Assembly: GCA_002104905.1 (NCBI GenBank)
Contig: MCFE01000690.1
Coordinates: forward strand, 1 to 44,725
Direction: 5' to 3'
DNA: 44,725 bases
Source: Basidiobolus meristosporus CBS 931.73
Taxonomy: Eukaryota > Basidiobolomycota > Basidiobolomycetes > Basidiobolales > Basidiobolaceae
A model generated the notes under the pieces. That model was not told the origin of the DNA and made no database searches. It saw nothing but the letters and a program-made list of their open reading frames with translations. The position numbers were made by a program, and so were the translations under genes. The stretch's first letter is position 1, and each line of letters opens with the position of its first letter. Positions 42,246-44,725 of the stretch are shown piece after piece.

Positions 42246-44188
42246 ATGGTTATTTCATTAGCCATTCATTGCGGTTACAGAACATACCTTGCTTTTGGGA
42301 TGCTATAGGTTCTAGCGGATTACACATATGGAGCGAGACTAAGCCTCGCTCCCATGCTCCGAATAACATGAAAATCTTGGTATTTTTCCGTTGTAGTGTA
42401 CGTCTCCACAACGTAGTTGGGATAATTTCAGCGAATCAAACTTGCACTAGGCATATCCATACATTGACCCATTCGGCAAAAATACCTCACCCCATCTATC
42501 ACACTCGGTCATCCAATTGCTATAAAATTATTTCAGTATCCGCATGGTTATTTATGGAAATTGAAGATTTTGATTGGTTAAGGATAATGGTTTCTCCCTA
42601 ATAAGGGGTTGGCAAATCTAAACATGAGTGACGATTGTTCGATTCCAAGTATCGGTGGACGTTGTGTAGCAGCCAAAAAGCAGCGTGGTTTTATGTTTGG
42701 ACAGTAGAACTCATCCAGCCTGTACGAGTATTCAGCTTGGTAATGGAAGAATCTGTAGCTAGACCCTGAAAGTAGCGTATACTCGAAACATCAATGTATA
42801 ACAGCAAATATCTAATAGCGAGAACTACCATCCCCTTACTGATCTCTATTATTTCTTCCTTGCATATTATCGCTGCTTTACCTCTTGGCTATTCGTAAGT
42901 CAGTTAAGGTGCTGAGCCATGTGTTGAGCAAGTGAATGCCTGCTGAAAGGAGGTAACGTTCCTTGAAATAATCATGTGTCGGAAGCGGGTGAGGAGAACA
43001 ACTTCATGACCAGGAAACCGCCAGTACATCTGATTTGCCCGAGGTTGGGATGCTGCAAAGCTCCAGCCATTTCAGACTCTGTCAAGTCTGTGACGTATCT
43101 ACCAACACAATAGGCTTTTTTGATAGGTGTCTACAAAATCACCAATAATTTTGGATTACGTGGGGGTTGGGTACTTCCCATTCGTAACTTATGTATTCAG
43201 TATTCGATCGAAAACGATCTGGAATATACATCCCTAATGAGTCTGGTGCAATACTTGGAATTTCTACTACTGCTAGCAGCTTTGGTCGGGAAAACAAGAT
43301 GCAATCCCATTGTTATTATGGTCGCTATAGGTGGTAAAACGCGCATGCTTTGGCTATGATTAGGACAAAGTTACTGCTAGTCATGGTGGCGTAGAGCTAT
43401 GATAGTATAATGAATTGGCTTTTTGCTCTTGCACGTAGACTCTCCTCGTGGTGGTATGTTGTAAAGTAATTCCACTCTGATAGATAGATGTCATCGAGTT
43501 CGATCTTGACTAATCAAATATACTTGAAAGCGCAGGAGCATGCCAATGGTATAAGTCATAGTTGCGATACCATAGCCCTCAAGGTACACCTGCTGTGAAT
43601 CAACTCCTTAAACATTGACGTCTTGGGCTATTATGCACTTGTTGTTCTGATCATGAAATCTAAGAGCAACAAATTTCCATCCACAAGAACAAAAATCTAG
43701 AAAACCATGAACATAGTTTAGCAAGCTGAAGCTCATTGTCTATTACGATCATGAATATGAGGGATTTTGGCTGCTTTTTAAAGTATCTTTCTAGAACTAG
43801 TATATTTGTTTATTAGACAAGATTATTAGATTTAATTACAAATCGATGGAAATCCGAGAGTGGCATTGGCTAATGTGTAATCAGATTTTCAGTCAAATCA
43901 CTAATCCAATTGATTTTCGAATTCCAAGAAATGAGAAATTTGGTTGTATACTGACATATTGACCAATAGCTGAAATCGCGCACCCACCTTAACTCATCAA
44001 TCCAGAAACAGAGATTACTTGAGGATCTTTGGCTTTGCTGGGAAATGCTAAACTAGGTAAGCTTCAGGACATCTGGGATAATATAAAGTCATCCGTGTAA
44101 CAACCAACTTCACATTCATTAACTCACTAATTACCTTATCTTCATCCCTCATTAATATACGCTATTCATACAAACAATTCAGACTGAA
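42246..44188. other. no gene supported
   Basis: About 1.9 kb without recognisable protein similarity. Open frames at 42269-42601 and 43120-43359 have no domain, no homologue here and ordinary chance length. Includes the presumed promoter of the ATPase locus, with TATAAAG at 44082-44088. Confidence 0.55.
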
Positions 44189-44725
44189 ATGTCGTCAGAG
44201 TTACAGAGTATTAAAGTTTCTCAACCTGACCAGAGCTTCCTATATCGGGCCATCATGCAAATTGAGGGAATGACCTGCTCGTCATGCGTCAAAAGCACGG
44301 AAAAAGCCTTGGCAGCAATCGACTCAATCGTCATAGACTCCATCAGTGTCAGTTCATTGACTGGCCGTGGGCGTAGCCAATTTCACACTTGACGATCGTG
44401 ACAGGCTAAGTAAAGCCATCGAGAAGTCTATCTCAAACATTGGTTACGATTTGGTTGATCTCCAATGGGAGATTATCGCAATCAGTCACAGAACCCAACC
44501 AATTGTACCAACAGAAAGCGAGGAATCTCTGGAGGTATCGTGCTATCATGCAGATCGAGGGGATGACTTGCTCCTCATGTGTCAAACCACGGAAAGGCGT
44601 TGACAGCCATCGAATCCATACTTCCAGAGTCAATCAGTGTCAGTGCACTGACGGGTCGTGGTGTAGCCGTATTCACAAATGGAGATCAAGCAAGTCTTGG
44701 GAAGATCATCGAGGAGGCGATATCC
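44189..44725 (+). pseudogene. CCC2: copper-transporting P-type ATPase N-terminus, frameshifted, cut by window edge
   Basis: ATG at 44189. The first heavy-metal-associated domain has IEGMTCSSCVKSTEKAL with Cys30 and Cys33, the copper ligands of the GMTCxxC motif. Near 44371 a one-base change (CGTGGGCG versus CGTGGTG in the second repeat) moves the domain end (VANFTLDDRDRLSKAIEKSI) into the next frame. A second, closely similar domain starts at 44536 in a third frame with the same GMTCSSCV motif near 44560. It shifts again near 44588 before LTAIESILPESISVSALTG and the window edge. Tandem HMA domains identify a CCC2/ATP7-type copper pump of the trans-Golgi, or a CRP1-type exporter. The ATPase core is outside the window. 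Either a pseudogene or a sequence with indel errors. Confidence 0.65.

Noticed and set aside
42269-42601. 110-codon open frame in the host region
   Set aside because: No recognisable domain, no supporting start context, length expected by chance in AT-rich DNA.
42630-42660. tRNA-like B box (GTTCGATTCC)
   Set aside because: The flanks do not form a T stem and no acceptor or D arm could be found upstream.
43490-43515. Second tRNA-like T arm (TCGAG TTCGAT CTTGA)
   Set aside because: The stem pairs but the loop has six bases, and no matching acceptor stem or A box lies at the right distance.
1-44725. CRISPR arrays, rRNA genes or bacterial operon features
   Set aside because: No spaced short direct repeats, no rRNA-like stretches and no ribosome-binding pattern; the content is fungal nuclear.

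Overview
This looks like a gene-poor, transposon-packed stretch of a fungal nuclear genome, ending in a short ordinary gene region. About 39.5 kb is a nest of degraded retroelements: Ty1/copia, Ty3/gypsy with and without chromodomain, a probable LINE tail, and pieces of a Transposase_21-type DNA transposon. Two host loci lie at the right end: an intact SSU1-type sulfite efflux/TDT transporter on the minus strand, and the frameshifted start of a copper-transporting P-type ATPase (CCC2/ATP7-like). A single-exon 384-codon SSU1 and a chromodomain gypsy element point to a filamentous ascomycete. Heavy CpG loss in the repeats but not around SSU1 suggests a genome with CpG methylation of transposons. 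A Pezizomycete such as a truffle or relative would fit, but that is only a guess.

I name the repeat families A to H. 1-3798: copia A, 3' part only, with its 3' LTR. 3799-4466: an inverted scrap of copia B, then part of family D, an unrecognised repeat-borne gene on the minus strand. 4467-7940: gypsy F with both LTRs but gag deleted, inserted into D. 7941-10975: a mosaic of D, H, inverted B, repeat G and a 46-bp scrap of the E LTR. 10976-21351: chromodomain gypsy C1; its 5' LTR is split by copia B1 (11192-15925) with a 5-bp target duplication. 21352-23246: C leader, D fragment, then H transposase relic. 23247-23785: hybrid C/B LTR. 23786-26446: repeat G and the best D copy. 26447-34713: a solo E LTR, then a nearly complete gypsy E on the minus strand with 1.08-kb LTRs. 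34714-36494: end of a second C element (integrase, chromodomain, LTR, leader), fused to the RT-RNase H end of copia B2 plus LTR (36495-38280). 38281-39600: LINE-like tail with hairpin-motif repeats and no CpG. 39601-44725: host region.

No retroelement here looks autonomous. Several have lost catalytic residues, and most in-frame stops are transitions. The least decayed are E (one pol frame of about 1183 codons with two stops) and the C2 integrase-chromodomain end (one stop). The most novel-looking item is family D: a roughly 560-690-codon reading frame with a coiled coil and two 69-residue tandem repeats. It is found next to, and divergent from, the H transposase N-terminus in two places, so it may be an accessory gene of that DNA transposon.
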